This document shows positions 52,702 to 62,121 of a stretch of 64,000 nt of DNA, piece after piece. The DNA is from UBA1181 sp045226255 (GTDB lineage Bacteria > Bacteroidota > Bacteroidia > Bacteroidales > Paludibacteraceae). The translations under genes were made by a program, and so were the position numbers. Within the stretch, counting starts at the first letter, position 1, and each line of letters opens with the position of its first letter. Below the pieces are notes generated by a model. That model had not been told where the DNA came from, did no database searches, and was given only the letters and a program-made list of their open reading frames with translations. The stretch lies in assembly GCA_045226255.1 (NCBI GenBank), contig JBGVCG010000013.1:1-64000 (forward strand), in the 5' to 3' direction.

Positions 52702-55700
52702 TTATTTCATGTTGCTGGTGAACAACAACAGACGGTTGGCGATGTTCGCCTCGCTGACGCCTCCGTCGAAGTCGAGGGAGAGCATGTTCAGCTGCGGGTA
52801 CTCCTTCTTCAGCTTCTTCTCGATACCGCGCGCCACGATGTGGTTGGCGATGCAACCGAACGGCTGCATGCTGACGACGTTGTTGCATCCGTCCTTCATG
52901 AAGGCGATGACCTCCGCCGGCAACAACCATCCCTCGCCGAACTGGGCGGAGAGGCTGATCACATCCTTTGCGTATTCGCTGATGGTCTTGATGTCCTGCT
53001 CTGGCTTGTAATACCTGAACTGGGAGGCTTCCGCCTCGATCTTCTTCATCACTTTGCGGATAAGGTTGTAGGCCATGTCGATGACCAACGGTGGCACCTT
53101 GAAGCGCTTCACGAAGTTCTCTTTGTTGAACTTGTAGTTGACGAAGGCGCGGAAGAAGAAGTTATGCACAGCGGATGGCACAACCTCGACACCATGCTCC
53201 ATCAGCCAATCCGGCACGTAGCGGTGCGCATATGGGTTGAATTTCAGGAATATCTCGCCTGTGATACCTGCCTTCGGATAGACGCGGTCCTCGTAGATCG
53301 GTACCTCGTTGAAGGCACGGGCGGCTTCGCCGGTCAGCTTCAGTAGTCCCTTCGTATCACCCTTCTCGACCAATGGTTTCGCCTTTTCTAGGTAGAGGTC
53401 ACGCAACTTGCGCGCCTCGCCCTTGTTCTTCTCACGCACTGCGATGGCGTGGTAGAAGATGGAGAGCCAGTCTCCGTACATGGTGGCGTATATGACGAGC
53501 GGAGCCGCCTTGATAAGGTTCAGCTTGAAGCCCGGTTGGTCCTCGATGTTGTCCGTTCCGCCGATACCGATGACAGGCACCTGCTCGAAGCCGGCGTCCA
53601 CGATCGCCTTGCGGATCAGCGGAGGATAGTTGGCGGCGCGGCATTGTCCCAATTGGGTGACGGCCACGGCTACCTTGTCCAGGTCATACTTGCCCGACTG
53701 CAACGCCTTGATCAGGTCGCCCACGATCAGGGTGGCAGGGTAGCAGACCTCGTTATTGGAGTATTTCAGTCCCACATCGTTCGAATCCGCATTGCTCAAC
53801 GGCAGGGATTCCATGTCGTAGCCAGCCCATTTGAAGGCGGCTGGGAAGAGTGGGGAGAGGTATTCCGTGAAGAACGGAGCGAGGATTTTCCTGCGCTCGT
53901 TGTCGCCCACCTCGAAGCGTCTTGGCTTGATGAACGGCTTCACTTCGGTGGCTTCCTTGGCCTCGAACTTGAGGCTCTCGATGAGGGAACGCACGCGGAG
54001 CTTCATGGAACCCACGTTGTTGATGTCGTCTATTTTCAATAAAGTCAGTGACTTACCATATCGGTTGAGCAAACTGCGCACCTCGTCCGTGAAGAAGGCG
54101 TCCGGTCCGCAGCCGAAGGAGGTGGTCTCCACGTAGTGGACGTTCCTTCCCTGTCTTGCTGCCCACTGGGCGGAGTTGAGGATACGGTTGACGAACGACC
54201 ATTGCTTGATGATGAAGGCTTCCTTCTCGTCGCAGTTATTCTTTCTTGAGACCTCCTCCGTGATGACGTCCACGCCCATTTGAGAAATCATCTCAGATAC
54301 CTTATGCTGTACGAGCGGGTCGGTGTGGTAAGGTCTTCCCGCCAGCACGATGACCAGACGGTCCTCCTTCTTCGCCTTCTCGTAGGCCTCCTCGTTAATC
54401 TTGCGGAGGTTCAGTCCGAATTCGCTGTATACCTTCACCGCCTTGGCATGGGCGGCTTTCACCACTTTCTCGGATATGCCCAGACCCTTCATGTAGCGGA
54501 TCAATTGCTTGAGCAAGAGCTTTTCGTCCTTGAAGGAGATGACAGGCGAGTCGATCGGTATCTCCGAGTCGATGGCGCTCTGCACCACGTCCGGGTAACC
54601 GATGATGATTGGGCAGTTGAAGCTGTTGTGGGCGGCGTTATCCTCCACGCACTCGTAGACGACGCGTGGGAAGAAGATGCGGTCCACGCCCTTCTCTTGC
54701 AGTTCGTAGATGTGGCTGTGCACCAGCTTCGCAGGGAAGCAGATGTTGTCCGACATGACAGTGTGGACGCCCCTTTCATAGTTTCTATAGGTGGATGTGG
54801 AGGAGATATCCACTTGTATGTTACACTCCGTGAAGAAGGTGTGCCAGAACGGGAACTCCTCATACATGTTCAGCGCGCGTGGAATACCCATGCGGAAGAG
54901 TGGGGAGATCAGTTTGGATGGTTGCTCGGCGCGGTCGAAGAGCTCGTGGTACTTCCTTGCGCTCATGTCGACACCCGGCTTCACCTTGTAACCACCGTTG
55001 TTGAATATCTTTTCGCACTTATTACCGGAGTAGTAGGTGCCACCGCTCTTGAAGCTATATTTCGTGATTTGGCAATTATTGTCGCATCCCTTGCAGGACA
55101 ATACCTTCGAATCGAAGTCCGCCGACATAAGGTAGTTGTCGAGCGGTGTCGCCTTCTTGTTCTGGTCGTGCATCTTCTTGGCATAGAGGGCACAACCATA
55201 GGCGCCCATCAGCTCCGGCACGTTGTTGCAGTATACGTTTTTGCCGGTGAGGTTCTCGAACGCCTTGACGATGGAGTCGTTTTTCATCGTACCGCCTTGG
55301 AGGACGATGTTCTTTCCCAACTCATCGTAGTTCTTGATTTTCAACACCTTAAAGAGGCAGTTCTTGACAACCGAATAGGCAAGACCGGCGGCGATGTCGC
55401 TCACCGAGTAGCCCTCGCGTAGCACCTGTTTCACCTTAGAGTTCATGAAAACGGTGCAACGGGTACCAAGGTCGCACGGGTTTTGGCTTTGGCAAGCCTG
55501 GTAGACGAAGTCGGTGATCTCGCAGTTCAGTGTTTGGGCGAACGTCTCGATGAAGGATCCGCAACCTGACGAGCAGGCCTCGTTGATCTCCATGCGGGTC
55601 AGTGCGCCGTTCTCCACGTAGATAGCCTTCATGTCCTGTCCACCGATGTCGAGGATGAAGGAGACATCCGGGCACATGTTCTTGGCGGCCACGTAGTGGG

Positions 55701-56937
55701 CCATTGTCTCGATCATGCCGAAGTCGAGCGAGAAAGCCGCCTTGATGAGGTCTTCTCCGTAACCGGTGGAGCAGCCTGCCGTAATGTGCAAGTCCAGCTT
55801 CTCCTCCACGCAACGGGCTTTCAGTTTCTCCAGACCACGACGCACGGCACCGATCGGGTTACCCCCGTTGTGGGTGTAGTATTTATAGAGGATATCACCT
55901 GTCTCGTTGATGAGGACGATCTTCGTCGTGGTGGAGCCGGAGTCGATACCTAAGTAGGTCTTTCCCTTGCACTCGTTGAGGTTGACCACAGGAATGTGCG
56001 ACTTCTCCTTCTCCGCCTTCCAAGCCATGTATTCCTCCTCGTCGTGGAAGATAGGAGGCAGGATGACGTTCGTTTTGTTCTTATTAGGGTTGGCTGTTTT
56101 CTTTTGAACAGGCTCACGGTTCAGTATCTCCGTCAGTTCATCGATGTTGATCGGAGTCATATCGTTCTTGAAGAGAGCGGTACCCCAGGCAGGGATGATG
56201 TTCGCGTTCTCCAAGATGACGCAGTCGTCGTTGATGTCGAGTCTGAAATAGTCCGCGATGGCCTTCCGGAGGGAACCGATGAAGGTGAGCGGACCGCCGC
56301 AGAAGAGCACTTTAGGGCGCACTTCGCAGCCATGTGACAATGCGCTGGCGGTCTGTACGGCCACGGCGCGGAATATGGAGGCGGCGATATCTTCCTTGGA
56401 AGCGTTGCGCGCCACGAGGTTTTGTATGTCCGTTTTGGAGAAGACACCACAGCGGGAAGCGATCGGATAGACGTGCTGCGCATTCTTGGCGAGCCCGTCC
56501 AGCTCAGAGACCTCCACGCCTAAGCAAAGCGCCATCTGGTCGATGAACGCACCCGTACCACCGGCACAGTTACCGTTCATACGCAAGTCGGATACTTGTC
56601 CGTCCCGCAGGTAGACAATCTTAGCGTCCTCACCACCTATGTCGATGATGGTGGAGATCTCCGGATGTACTTGCTTCGTGAATTCCGTGGCGGCGATCAC
56701 CTCCTGGACGAAGGGGATCTCATATCGTTCAGATACGCCCAATCCTACGGATCCTGTGATGGAAAGTGTGAATTTTTCTGTGGTTAGTGTGTTTTTCAAT
56801 TCCTCCAGAAAGGCAGCTATGGCACCCTTAACGTTAGCCAAGTGGCGTTTATATGAAGAGTATACTACTTCCCCTGCTTCGTTCAACACTACAATCTTTG
56901 CCGTAGTAGAGCCAATATCAAGTCCTATTTTGAACAT
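52702..56937 (-). CDS. acyl-CoA dehydratase activase :: dehydratase-like fusion (HgdC/BcrA-type)
   Basis: 1411 aa. Two ASKHA ATPase domains in tandem: I-G-L-D-I-G-S-T-T-A-K (4-14) and L-G-I-D-S-G-S-T-T-T-K (329-339). Each has its Cys loop, N-C-A-G-G-T-G-A-F (near 123) and E-A-C-S-S-G-C-G-S-F (near 453), which hold a [4Fe-4S] cluster in HgdC-type activators. A Cys motif (C-K-G-C-D-N-N-C, ~635) follows, then DUF2229 and a dehydratase-subunit-like C-terminal part. Such activators drive ATP-dependent electron transfer to 2-hydroxyacyl-CoA dehydratases. This all-in-one form occurs in Bacteroidales; its true substrate is unknown. Promoter at 56964-56994. Confidence 0.88.
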   Translation of the reverse strand: MFKIGLDIGSTTAKIVVLNEAGEVVYSSYKRHLANVKGAIAAFLEELKNTLTTEKFTLSITGSVGLGVSERYEIPFVQEVIAATEFTKQVHPEISTIIDIGGEDAKIVYLRDGQVSDLRMNGNCAGGTGAFIDQMALCLGVEVSELDGLAKNAQHVYPIASRCGVFSKTDIQNLVARNASKEDIAASIFRAVAVQTASALSHGCEVRPKVLFCGGPLTFIGSLRKAIADYFRLDINDDCVILENANIIPAWGTALFKNDMTPINIDELTEILNREPVQKKTANPNKNKTNVILPPIFHDEEEYMAWKAEKEKSHIPVVNLNECKGKTYLGIDSGSTTTKIVLINETGDILYKYYTHNGGNPIGAVRRGLEKLKARCVEEKLDLHITAGCSTGYGEDLIKAAFSLDFGMIETMAHYVAAKNMCPDVSFILDIGGQDMKAIYVENGALTRMEINEACSSGCGSFIETFAQTLNCEITDFVYQACQSQNPCDLGTRCTVFMNSKVKQVLREGYSVSDIAAGLAYSVVKNCLFKVLKIKNYDELGKNIVLQGGTMKNDSIVKAFENLTGKNVYCNNVPELMGAYGCALYAKKMHDQNKKATPLDNYLMSADFDSKVLSCKGCDNNCQITKYSFKSGGTYYSGNKCEKIFNNGGYKVKPGVDMSARKYHELFDRAEQPSKLISPLFRMGIPRALNMYEEFPFWHTFFTECNIQVDISSTSTYRNYERGVHTVMSDNICFPAKLVHSHIYELQEKGVDRIFFPRVVYECVEDNAAHNSFNCPIIIGYPDVVQSAIDSEIPIDSPVISFKDEKLLLKQLIRYMKGLGISEKVVKAAHAKAVKVYSEFGLNLRKINEEAYEKAKKEDRLVIVLAGRPYHTDPLVQHKVSEMISQMGVDVITEEVSRKNNCDEKEAFIIKQWSFVNRILNSAQWAARQGRNVHYVETTSFGCGPDAFFTDEVRSLLNRYGKSLTLLKIDDINNVGSMKLRVRSLIESLKFEAKEATEVKPFIKPRRFEVGDNERRKILAPFFTEYLSPLFPAAFKWAGYDMESLPLSNADSNDVGLKYSNNEVCYPATLIVGDLIKALQSGKYDLDKVAVAVTQLGQCRAANYPPLIRKAIVDAGFEQVPVIGIGGTDNIEDQPGFKLNLIKAAPLVIYATMYGDWLSIFYHAIAVREKNKGEARKLRDLYLEKAKPLVEKGDTKGLLKLTGEAARAFNEVPIYEDRVYPKAGITGEIFLKFNPYAHRYVPDWLMEHGVEVVPSAVHNFFFRAFVNYKFNKENFVKRFKVPPLVIDMAYNLIRKVMKKIEAEASQFRYYKPEQDIKTISEYAKDVISLSAQFGEGWLLPAEVIAFMKDGCNNVVSMQPFGCIANHIVARGIEKKLKKEYPQLNMLSLDFDGGVSEANIANRLLLFTSNMK

Positions 56938-56963
56938 AAAAATACCTTACGTAAAAATATCTG

Positions 56964-56994
56964 CAAAATTAGATATAAAAAACGAGATTGCCAA
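56964..56994 (-). promoter_or_regulatory. promoter TTGG-N19-TAATTTTG
   Basis: Minus strand: TTGG (56991-56994), 19 bp, TAATTTTG (56964-56971), 27 bp before the activase ATG. One mismatch to the consensus in -33. Confidence 0.65.
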
Positions 56995-57126
56995 CCCTAT
57001 GTCTATAGAATTGATATATAGGGCCACAACCCTTCTTCTTAGTGAAGAGTTAAGGGTTAAGAGTTAAGAGTTGGGAGTTGAGAAATGTAAGTTCGACGAA
57101 GTCCGATCAGGGGGCTTGGATGGCCT

Positions 57127-59442
57127 TTATTGCTGGTCTAACACGTAAATGGACTCGCAATTCTTCATCAGCTCCTGAATCTTCTGGGCCTCGCCTACGA
57201 TCCAGATGAAGTCGCCCTGCTCGATGACAGTATTAGGGGACGGGTTCATGGTGGTTACGCCTTCATGCTCTATGCCGACGACCATACATTTGGAGTGTTC
57301 CTTGATGCCGGACTGGCTGATGGATTTCCCCGCCAAGGTGGATTTCTCGGAGATTTGGAACTGCTCGATGACGACGCCGGTGTTCTTCGTGTCGCGCACC
57401 CACGCCTCGTTGTTGGTGTTCAGGGTTTCATTGAACGATTTCAGTTGTTCGTCGGTACCAAGCACGAGCAGCTTATCGAACGGGAAGATGACCTCCTCCG
57501 CCGAAGGGATGTTGATGCGTTGTTTGCCTCGCATGATGGAGACCACGTAGACGCCGTGCTTCTGGTGGAAATTCATCCTCCTTAGGGTATATCCGATCAC
57601 TTTCGAGAACTGAGGTACTTCGAAGTCGACCAGGTGCAGGTCATGTGCGGAAAGGCTCTTGGCCAGTTCTTTCTTGCCGAAGACCTCCTTCTCTCTTGTT
57701 TTCTTTTTCTCCTCATATTCCCTCGAATTGAGGTTGTGCATGAATTTGCGCTCTAGGGTGATGGAATATAGTTTAATACGTCTGGACCGTAGCATGAGGA
57801 CGATGATGATGGTGGCGCAGATGATGAATGCCGCGATGAAGAGGAACCCTGTGTTTATGTGCAGTAGTTCAGCCGTCTTCAGCAGTATGAAATAGACGAA
57901 TGTGGCGGCGAGGAAGAACCGCAGCAAGATGGTGGCCAACAGGGGCGCATGGTTGTATTTGCTTGTTTTCCAGAGATATTTGAATTCCAACGAATGGTTT
58001 TTCTTCGCCACCATCGCGCGCAGCAGAGGGGAGATGATCAGGATGGTGATACCCGCACCCACGATGGCGCCCCAATATCCCTCGATCTTGCTGGTGACGA
58101 ATGGTATGAAGTATTTGATGGAGAGCAGTTCGATGGCGATGGTCAGCACCGAATAAATGAATATGATTCGGATGATCTGCGACAGCAGGCTGTACCATAC
58201 GTTCTGCACGTGTGCTGACTTCCCTGAGATGGAGCGTCGTTCGATGGCGTTTGCCCATGACTCGGGCATATGGGACGATATGAAGTTGTAGGCCGGCTCC
58301 GAGAACCGCATGATGTAAGGCGTGAGGAAGATCGTGATGACCGACACCGCCACGATGACAGGGTAGATGAATGGGTCGATGACCTTGAGGTTGATACCCA
58401 ACATGGCGATGATGAAGGCGAACTCACCGATCTGCGTGAGGCAGAAGCCCGACTGGATGGCGGTCTTCAGAGGCTGGTTGGCCAAGAGCAGACCGCAGGT
58501 GCCGAAGATGATCTGTCCGAAGATGATCGCCAAGGTGATGATGATGATCGGCACAATGTACTGCGTGATGACGGCGAAGTCCACCATCATGCCGACCGAC
58601 ACGAAGAAGATGGCGCCGAAGGTGTCCTTCAGAGGGCGCACCAACCGCTCGATCTTTTCCGCCTCCAATGTCTCCGCCAGGATGGAGCCCATGACGAACG
58701 CACCTAGCGCGGAGGAGAATCCCACTATCTTCGCGAAGAGCACCATGCCGAAGCACAAGCCCAGGGAGAAGACCAATAATGTCTCGTCGTTCAGCACTTT
58801 CTTCGCCTTCCGTAGGATGATTGGGATGAAATAGATGCCGCCTATCAGCCAAACGACCAGGAAGAAGATCAGCTTCAGGATGGCCATGATGAGGCTTTCC
58901 CCCTCGAATGTCTTGCTGACTGCCAAGGTGGAGATGAGCACCATCAGGAGGATGGCGATAAGGTCCTCCACGATGAGGATGCCGAAGACGTAGCGGGTGT
59001 AGGACTGGTTGCGCAGCCCCATGTCGTCGAACGCTTTGATGATGATGGCGGTGGATGACATGGAGATCATACCGCCTAAGAGCAGGCTGTTGGAGATGCC
59101 CCAGCCTAGGGAAACACCCACAAGGAACCCTAGTAGGATCATGAAGGTGATGATGGTGATGGCCGCGATGGCGGACGTCTGACCCACTTTGATCAATTTC
59201 TTGAAACTGAAGTCCAAACCGAGGCAGAAGAGCAGGAAGATGACGCCGATGTCCGCCCAAGTACCGATGTCGGAGGTGCCGGAGATGGTAGGCGTCAGGG
59301 AGATTTGTGAGCTGATGAGAAATCCCGCCACGATATACCCTAAGACGACCGGCTGCTTCAACCATTTGAATAGAATGGTCATGACGCCTCCTGACATGAG
59401 TATCAGTGCTAAATCCGCCAGTATCGATGGTATATTCTCCAT
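57127..59442 (-). CDS. CPA2-family cation:proton antiporter with two TrkA-C domains
   Basis: 771 aa. About 12 helices in the first ~390 residues (I-F-L-L-F-C-L-G-L-D-F-S-F motif of CPA2), then a further hydrophobic block (~415-550), then two cytosolic TrkA-C/RCK_C domains (about 600-680 and 685-765). No NAD-binding TrkA-N (Rossmann) domain is seen between, unlike KefB/KefC. Probably exchanges K+ or Na+ for H+ with ligand gating through RCK_C. The extra membrane block is unusual. Ion unknown. Confidence 0.85.
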   Translation of the reverse strand: MENIPSILADLALILMSGGVMTILFKWLKQPVVLGYIVAGFLISSQISLTPTISGTSDIGTWADIGVIFLLFCLGLDFSFKKLIKVGQTSAIAAITIITFMILLGFLVGVSLGWGISNSLLLGGMISMSSTAIIIKAFDDMGLRNQSYTRYVFGILIVEDLIAILLMVLISTLAVSKTFEGESLIMAILKLIFFLVVWLIGGIYFIPIILRKAKKVLNDETLLVFSLGLCFGMVLFAKIVGFSSALGAFVMGSILAETLEAEKIERLVRPLKDTFGAIFFVSVGMMVDFAVITQYIVPIIIITLAIIFGQIIFGTCGLLLANQPLKTAIQSGFCLTQIGEFAFIIAMLGINLKVIDPFIYPVIVAVSVITIFLTPYIMRFSEPAYNFISSHMPESWANAIERRSISGKSAHVQNVWYSLLSQIIRIIFIYSVLTIAIELLSIKYFIPFVTSKIEGYWGAIVGAGITILIISPLLRAMVAKKNHSLEFKYLWKTSKYNHAPLLATILLRFFLAATFVYFILLKTAELLHINTGFLFIAAFIICATIIIVLMLRSRRIKLYSITLERKFMHNLNSREYEEKKKTREKEVFGKKELAKSLSAHDLHLVDFEVPQFSKVIGYTLRRMNFHQKHGVYVVSIMRGKQRINIPSAEEVIFPFDKLLVLGTDEQLKSFNETLNTNNEAWVRDTKNTGVVIEQFQISEKSTLAGKSISQSGIKEHSKCMVVGIEHEGVTTMNPSPNTVIEQGDFIWIVGEAQKIQELMKNCESIYVLDQQ

Positions 59443-59645
59443 TATGCTATCTTCCTCTTATGGTGGGTTTTATGGATGTTTTCCAACCCTATGGTTTTGT
59501 CTGCTATGTAAATTTAGCGAATTTTATAATTCACTTCATGCAAATTTACTCTTTTTTTCACATTTAACCGCCCATTTACCCCCCTATTTATTAAATAAAG
59601 TTAAGCCGCGCGAAATGTTAAAATCGTTTGTTTATATTTGCGTCG

Positions 59646-61181
59646 ATGAAGAAGACGACCATCATATTATTGGGTATTGTAATGTCGATTTCATTCTTGG
59701 GATTGATATTTCTCCAGTCTTACTACATACGTTCCACCGCCGAGATGCGTGAGGAGCAGTTCGGTGAGGCCGTGAAACGTAGCCTTTATGAGGTGGCTCG
59801 TCTGTTGGAGGAGGAGGAGACGCTCCAATACTTGAACAAGAACTTGGCGGTTCCTTCTTCCAAGACCCGCATCACCACGAAGCCGGGGGCAGCCCCGTTG
59901 CCTATGGGGGGCGGGCAGATGAGCAAACTCGGTCAGCGGACCGATTCGTCATTCAACTCTTATGTGCGGGTGCGCCCTACTGTCTTCATCTCTATGAAGC
60001 ATGGCATGAACTCCATCGAGGAGTCCTCCCGTATCATCCAGAACAAACTCAAGGAACGTTTTCTGCAGAGCAGGGCCTTGCTGGATGACATCCTGGTCCG
60101 CCTGCTGAGCGAAACTTACGTGAAACCGATCGAGGAACGTATCGACTTCCAGAAGCTGAACGAGCTTGTCGACCGTGAGCTGGACAATAATGGGTTGGGG
60201 GAACTGAAATACTATTGTTGCGTCGTGAATAAGGATGGCCGCGAGATTTATAGCAGCGGTAGCTTCGAGGAGGAGGGGTGGAGCCCTAAGGATATGGTTT
60301 GCTATACGCAGCTGCTTTTCCCGAACGATCCCGCACCGACTTCCAATATGTTGAAGGTCTATACGCCTTCCAAGGCGAGGTACTTGGGGTCGAATCAGAT
60401 CTTTTACGTTTCGATCATCTTCACCATCATCCTTTTGTTCACGTTCGTCTTCTCTTTGGTGATCATCTCCCGGCAGAAACAGCTCTCCGAGATGCGTACG
60501 GACTTCATGAACAATATGACGCACGAGCTGAAAACGCCGGTTTCCACCATCTCGCTCGCCGCACAGATGTTGAATGATGATTCTATTTCGAAGTCGAAGG
60601 GCATGGTGGACCAACTCTCTAAGACCATCAGCGACGAGACGAAACGTCTGACCCGCCAGATCGATAAGGTGCTGCAGATGTCCATCTTCGAGAAGGAGAG
60701 TTCGGCCTTGAAGCTGGAACTGATGGACATTGATGACCTCATCCTCACCATCGCCGGCAACTTTGCCCTGAAGGTGCAGAACACGGGCGGTGATATCCAG
60801 ACGGAGCTCGATGCGGAGGATTCCGAGACGATGGTGGACGAGATCCATTTCACCAACATCATCTACAACCTGATGGACAATGCGGTGAAGTACAGCAAAG
60901 GTCCTCTGGTGTTGAGGCTCAGGACGTGGAACGAGCATGGCAAGCTCTGCATTTCGGTGGAGGACAACGGTATCGGTATCAAGAAATCGAACTTGAAACG
61001 TATCTTCGACAAGTTCTATCGTGTGCCGACGGGTAGCGTGCATAACGTGAAGGGGTTCGGCTTAGGCTTGGCCTACGTGAAGAAGGTGGTCACCGACCAT
61101 CGCGGCACGATACGGGTGGAGAGCGAGTACGAGAAGGGTACGAAGTTTATCATAGAGATTCCTATTAAGAAGAGTATTTAA
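59646..61181 (+). CDS. rprX: sensor histidine kinase, RprX-type
   Basis: 511 aa from ATG 59646 (M-K-K-T-T-I-I-L-L-G); the earlier in-frame ATG is within the -7-like sequence. Helix 1 at ~5-25, periplasmic sensor region, helix 2 at ~255-280, then HisKA with phospho-acceptor His293 (M-T-H-E-L-K-T-P) and HATPase_c (N-L-M-D-N-A-V-K-Y, D-N-G-I-G-I, G-F-G-L-G-L-A). Length and order with the next gene match Bacteroides RprX/RprY. Stimulus unknown. Confidence 0.9.
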   Translation: MKKTTIILLGIVMSISFLGLIFLQSYYIRSTAEMREEQFGEAVKRSLYEVARLLEEEETLQYLNKNLAVPSSKTRITTKPGAAPLPMGGGQMSKLGQRTDSSFNSYVRVRPTVFISMKHGMNSIEESSRIIQNKLKERFLQSRALLDDILVRLLSETYVKPIEERIDFQKLNELVDRELDNNGLGELKYYCCVVNKDGREIYSSGSFEEEGWSPKDMVCYTQLLFPNDPAPTSNMLKVYTPSKARYLGSNQIFYVSIIFTIILLFTFVFSLVIISRQKQLSEMRTDFMNNMTHELKTPVSTISLAAQMLNDDSISKSKGMVDQLSKTISDETKRLTRQIDKVLQMSIFEKESSALKLELMDIDDLILTIAGNFALKVQNTGGDIQTELDAEDSETMVDEIHFTNIIYNLMDNAVKYSKGPLVLRLRTWNEHGKLCISVEDNGIGIKKSNLKRIFDKFYRVPTGSVHNVKGFGLGLAYVKKVVTDHRGTIRVESEYEKGTKFIIEIPIKKSI

Positions 61182-61201
61182 TTTAAAAGACGAGATAAGA
61201 T

Positions 61202-61909
61202 ATGGACGAGAAGATAAAAATTCTATTGTGCGAGGACGATGAGAACCTTGGTATGTTGCTGAGGGAGTATTTGCACGCTAAGGGCTACGACGTGGACCTG
61301 AAACTGGATGGCGAGGAGGGTGGTAACGCATTCTTCGCGGGTAAGTATGACGTGTGTGTTCTGGATGTGATGATGCCTAAGAAGGATGGATTCACATTGG
61401 CACAGGAGATTAGGCAGGTGAATGAGAAAGTGCCTATCCTTTTCCTGACAGCCAAGACGCTCAAGGAGGATATCGTCGAGGGTTTCCGTATCGGTGCCGA
61501 CGACTACATCACCAAGCCTTTCAGCATGGAGGAATTGTTGCTTCGTATCGAGGCGATTCTCCGTCGTGTGAATGGTAAGAAGGGTGCGGCGGATCCAATC
61601 CAGAAGTTGGGTAAGTTCACGTTCGATTCCCAGAAGCAGCTCCTCACCATCGATGGCGAGTCTACGAAGTTGACCACCAAGGAGTCTGAATTGCTCGCCT
61701 TGCTCTGTGAGCATAAGAACGACATCCTCGAGCGCAACCGCGCCCTGAAGACCATCTGGGTGGATGACAACTATTTCAACGCCCGTAGCATGGATGTCTA
61801 TATCACTAAGTTACGTAAATTGTTGAAGGCAGATCCTCAAGTGGAGATCATCAATGTACATGGCAAAGGGTACAAAATTGTGATCCCAGAGGAGCCAAAG
61901 GGTGAATAA
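61202..61909 (+). CDS. rprY: OmpR-family response regulator, RprY-type
   Basis: 235 aa. Receiver domain with phospho-acceptor Asp55 (V-L-D-V-M-M-P), acidic pocket E-D-D (11-13) and L-T-A-K switch; then a winged-helix DNA-binding domain (~135-230) ending R-S-M-D-V-Y-I-T-K-L-R-K. It follows the kinase by 20 bp and is ended by a strong hairpin. Regulates unknown genes, in Bacteroides linked to multidrug and envelope traits. Confidence 0.93.
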   Translation: MDEKIKILLCEDDENLGMLLREYLHAKGYDVDLKLDGEEGGNAFFAGKYDVCVLDVMMPKKDGFTLAQEIRQVNEKVPILFLTAKTLKEDIVEGFRIGADDYITKPFSMEELLLRIEAILRRVNGKKGAADPIQKLGKFTFDSQKQLLTIDGESTKLTTKESELLALLCEHKNDILERNRALKTIWVDDNYFNARSMDVYITKLRKLLKADPQVEIINVHGKGYKIVIPEEPKGE

Positions 61910-61933
61910 ATGTTTTAAGTTAATGATGATGGG

Positions 61934-61966
61934 AGCCGACAATGCTTGTGCGTTGTCGGCTTTTTT
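61934..61966 (+). terminator. terminator after rprY
   Basis: AGCCGACAA/TTGTCGGCT stem with a 10-nt loop and TTTTTT; 24 bp after the stop. Confidence 0.9.
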
Positions 61967-62032
61967 GGTAATAATCGCTGCGGGTAATTTTTTATGCTAA
62001 TACGTTATATATCAATCATATAAATAATACGC

Positions 62033-62121
62033 TTTCACATTTTCCTAACCATGAATTGCTAAACCTGTCACATTTTCCTAACCATGAAGTGCGGAATCTG
62101 TCACATTTTCCTGACCGTCAA
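62033..62121. repeat. 33-bp tandem repeat, three copies
   Basis: Copies start at 62033, 62066 and 62099. Core TCACATTTTCCTAACCATGA; the third copy diverges at its end (TGACCGTCAA) and runs into the stop codon of the ATPase gene at 62118. Confidence 0.85.

Noticed and set aside
62033..62121. CRISPR or iteron origin
   Set aside because: Copies are direct tandem units without spacers, next to a stop codon; no replication gene nearby.
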